Below are positions 6,946-8,664 of a stretch of DNA of 8,664 nucleotides, in pieces; position 1 is the stretch's first letter; every line of letters starts with the position of its first letter. The DNA comes from CAMLHP01 sp035707845 (GTDB taxonomy: Bacteria; Gemmatimonadota; Gemmatimonadetes; Gemmatimonadales; GWC2-71-9). Position numbers and translations under genes: made by a program. The notes under the pieces are model-generated. The model was not told the DNA's origin and searched no databases. It saw only the letters and a program-made list of their open reading frames with translations. The DNA lies in NCBI GenBank assembly GCA_035707845.1, contig DASSTP010000255.1, positions 1-8,664 of the forward strand, in the 5' to 3' direction.

Positions 6946-7698
6946 TCATCCGCAGAGGACGCTGCCGCCGTTCACGTTGAGGACTTCGCCGGTGATGTGC
7001 CGCGCCAACGGACTGCAGAGAAAGATGACCGGGCCTGCCACATCCTCCGCGCTCGCGATCCGCTGCAGCGGGATGCTGCGCGCAATCCGCTCACGGCCGT
7101 CGCCGATGTAGGCCGCCGCGGACATCTCGGTGTCCACCCAGCCCGGCGCCACGCAGTTGACCGTAATGTCGGGCGCGCACTCGATGGCGAGTGACTTGGT
7201 GAGCGAGATCAGCGCACCCTTGGTGGCGGCGTAGTCGGCATGCATCGCCTCGCCCCGCTGGCCGGCGGTGCTCGACACCAGCACCACCGTGCCGCCGTGG
7301 CCCATCAGGCCCAGCGCTGCGCGCGTGGTCGCGAATACCGAATCGAGGTTCTGGGTCATGGTGGCGCGCCAGCGCGACGGCGACATGTCGCGCAGCGGGA
7401 TCTCCTCCGGCGGCCAGATGCCGGCGTTGGCCACGAAGATGTCCAGCCCGCCGAACTCGCTGCGCACGCCATGGATCATCCGGTCGACTGCAGCCGCGTC
7501 GGACAGGTCGCCGCCGGCCACGTACGCGCGCCGCCCCGCCTCCCGGACCTGGCGGGCAACACTCTCGGCGGCCTTGGAGCGGGTGTGGTAGGTCAGCGCC
7601 ACGTCGGCGCCGGCCTGTGCCAGCATCACCGCCACGGCAGCGCCCACGCCGCGCGATCCGCCGGTCACCAGTGCCGTCCGGCCGGACAGGGAGATCAA
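6946..7698 (-). CDS. SDR-family oxidoreductase, FabG-like
   Basis: This is a classical short-chain dehydrogenase/reductase of 250 residues, likely cytosolic and NAD(P)H-dependent. It has the Rossmann motif TGGSRGVG (12-19), NAG (91-93) and a catalytic set of Asn117, Ser143, Tyr156 and Lys160, with the Ser-to-Tyr spacing of 13 found in FabG. PG follows at 185-186 and the C-terminal ITGEVLNVNGG (235-245). Basic residues after strand 2 (HTRSK, 38-42) suggest NADPH. It could be a 3-oxoacyl-ACP reductase, but there are no acp, fabD or fabF neighbours here, and the SDR family is too broad to name a substrate. The TTG start overlaps the phosphatase stop (TTGA) and is supported by GGAGG six bases upstream. 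Confidence 0.9.
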   Translation of the reverse strand: MISLSGRTALVTGGSRGVGAAVAVMLAQAGADVALTYHTRSKAAESVARQVREAGRRAYVAGGDLSDAAAVDRMIHGVRSEFGGLDIFVANAGIWPPEEIPLRDMSPSRWRATMTQNLDSVFATTRAALGLMGHGGTVVLVSSTAGQRGEAMHADYAATKGALISLTKSLAIECAPDITVNCVAPGWVDTEMSAAAYIGDGRERIARSIPLQRIASAEDVAGPVIFLCSPLARHITGEVLNVNGGSVLCG

Positions 7699-8456
7699 CG
7701 TTCGCCTCCGTTCAGGAATCGCCGTAGCCGCCAGGTGAGTGGCGCTGAGAGCGTGACCGGCTCCACGCGCGTCGTGGCCCGGTCTTCAAGGATGGCTCGG
7801 GGGTTGGTCACGGTGAGCAGTTCGGCCTGCTCGTCAGCGTCCTGGCCGCGGAGCACCCGGCTGGCCATCTCCTGGCTCGCACTGTCGCCATGATTGTCCG
7901 CGGCGAGGATGTCGCCGAGCCCGGCCGCGAGGAGCGCGCGCGCCCGGTCGCCACGCGCCGAACCCGTCAGAACCGTTGTTGCGTCGAGCTGCATCAGCGC
8001 GCCGGTCTCCCGCCAGACTTCAACGGCGCGCGGAGAACACGAGCTGTACCGCTCGGGATGGGCCAGGCACGGCACCAGGCCGCAGTCCACCACCTGTGCC
8101 AGCGCCACCTGGACCGTCGAGGCCGGCACGATGCGGGTGAATTCCACCAGCACGTAGCGGGATCCCGCCAGGGTAATGCCTGGCTGGACGGACCGGCGGG
8201 TGAAGGGCCGGTCCAGCATGAGCTCCACGCCGCGGTGCAGGCGCGGCAGCTCCGGCGCCTGGGCCGTGAGCGCGCGGAAGGCGGCATCGTAGGCCGGCGG
8301 CACGCCAAGTTCCGCGGCAGAGACGGTGAGATGTGGGGTGAGGCAGACGTCGGTCACGCCGGCGGCGGCGAGGCGCGTGAGCACGGAGACCGACTGGGCC
8401 ACGCTGCGCGAGCCATCGTCCACGCCGGGCAGCAGGTGCGAGTGCAGGTCGATCAC
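7695..8456 (-). CDS. CpsB/CapC/YwqE-type PHP-domain tyrosine-protein phosphatase
   Basis: This 253-residue protein belongs to the metal-dependent PHP phosphatases that remove phosphate from BY-kinases (Wzc/CpsD/CapB type) and so tune capsule or exopolysaccharide synthesis. It opens with MIDLHSHLLPGVDDG, giving His5, His7 and Asp13/14. It continues with TPH (40-42, His42), GVE (76-78, Glu78), EF (105-106), LAHPERY (131-137, His133) and ADNHGD (186-191, Asp187 and His189), where many relatives have SDAH. All expected Mn/Fe ligands are present, so it should be active. No BY-kinase is in the window, but the convergent SLBB export protein about 6 kb away points to a polysaccharide locus nearby. 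The GTG start overlaps the upstream stop (GTGA); no well-spaced Shine-Dalgarno site is visible, which suggests coupling. Confidence 0.9.
   Translation of the reverse strand: MIDLHSHLLPGVDDGSRSVAQSVSVLTRLAAAGVTDVCLTPHLTVSAAELGVPPAYDAAFRALTAQAPELPRLHRGVELMLDRPFTRRSVQPGITLAGSRYVLVEFTRIVPASTVQVALAQVVDCGLVPCLAHPERYSSCSPRAVEVWRETGALMQLDATTVLTGSARGDRARALLAAGLGDILAADNHGDSASQEMASRVLRGQDADEQAELLTVTNPRAILEDRATTRVEPVTLSAPLTWRLRRFLNGGER
7705..7709 (-). promoter_or_regulatory. Ribosome binding site supporting a TTG start (GGAGG)
   Basis: GGAGG lies six bases before the TTG at 7698-7696, inside the C-terminal codons of the phosphatase gene. Its ideal spacing, together with the fit of the N-terminus to the SDR fold (about 11 residues before TGG), makes the TTG start credible. 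Confidence 0.7.
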
Positions 8457-8664
8457 GTCGCCGGAGCCGGCTCCGTGAGGGCGCGCGCCACCCGCCCGAG
8501 TGCGGCTGGCTCATGCTCCGCGCACCACAGCATCGCGAGCGTGATGAGCCCATCGGCCGCGAGGAGGTCGAGCGCCACCGAGCGTTCGCCGGGCGTGGCG
8601 GTGACGTCGCGCAGCGCGCTGGCACCGGCCCGTGCGAGGGCACCCGGCATCTCGAGGGCGCCGG
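8453..8664 (-). CDS. Unrecognised protein, C-terminal fragment (5' partial)
   Basis: The frame is open to the right edge, and the ATG at 8650 has no ribosome binding site in the 14 bases available, so the gene most likely begins outside the window. About 70 residues are visible. They are Ala/Leu-rich and probably helical, with two clear helical stretches around 'RSVALDLLAADGLITLAMLW' and 'EPAALGRVARAL', ending in a Pro/Ala tail. I recognise no family. The 4-base overlap of its stop with the phosphatase start (GTGA) supports it as a real, translated member of the same operon. An accessory role with the phosphatase would be speculation. Confidence 0.55.
   Translation of the reverse strand, partial: GALEMPGALARAGASALRDVTATPGERSVALDLLAADGLITLAMLWCAEHEPAALGRVARALTEPAPAT
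8462..8475. repeat. 14-base perfect palindrome just before the phosphatase start
   Basis: The sequence cggagccggctccg is its own reverse complement. As RNA it could form a five-base-pair hairpin with a four-base loop. It sits in the last codons of the upstream gene and ends six bases before the GTG start of the phosphatase, overlapping the only GGAG nearby. It may be chance in GC-rich coding DNA. Confidence 0.35.

Noticed and set aside
8453..8650. A complete 65-residue small protein starting at the ATG at 8650
   Set aside because: The frame stays open to the window edge and no ribosome binding site precedes that ATG, so a longer gene running off the edge is more likely.
1827..8664. A mobile or defence island
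   Set aside because: No integrase, transposase, restriction, toxin-antitoxin or phage-type gene is present, composition is uniform, and every recognised gene is chromosomal housekeeping or envelope-related.

Overview
The window is a dense, high-GC bacterial chromosome segment with almost no non-coding DNA: no stretch without a gene exceeds about 90 bases. I see no tRNA or rRNA gene, CRISPR array, transposase, integrase or phage gene. The high GC, the long multi-SLBB polysaccharide-export protein and the mix of housekeeping genes suggest a soil or sediment bacterium, possibly Gemmatimonadota. That assignment is an impression from gene style and not a demonstrated result.

Layout. Bases 1-1761 (+) hold the C-terminal part of a polysaccharide-export protein with six SLBB-like units; its N-terminus lies left of the window. 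It converges on a long minus-strand cluster across a 65-base gap that contains an imperfect inverted repeat. Read in the direction of transcription (right to left), the minus-strand genes are: the C-terminal piece of an unrecognised protein (8664-8453), a CpsB/CapC/YwqE-type PHP phosphatase (8456-7695), a FabG-like short-chain dehydrogenase (7698-6946), a class II tRNA nucleotidyltransferase cca (6938-5757), a ZIP-family metal transporter (5760-5041), rarA (5044-3731), an LEA14/WHy-domain lipoprotein (3640-3140) and hflX (3143-1827).

Five of the seven junctions in this cluster are 4-base stop/start overlaps, four of them with GTG or TTG starts. One junction is a 7-base gap. The only real gap, 90 bases between rarA and the lipoprotein, carries a degenerate 7-bp tandem repeat that runs into the 3' end of rarA, followed by the one AT-rich promoter-like hexamer in the window. 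The lipoprotein-hflX pair may therefore have its own promoter in addition to read-through.

Functionally the cluster mixes a polysaccharide-linked phosphatase with tRNA end repair, metal import, replication-fork maintenance, a desiccation-type lipoprotein and a ribosome-splitting GTPase. The last group has a general stress-survival flavour, but co-regulation is inference. I find no convincing undescribed defence or mobile system; the most unusual signal is the heptamer array at the rarA/lipoprotein junction.
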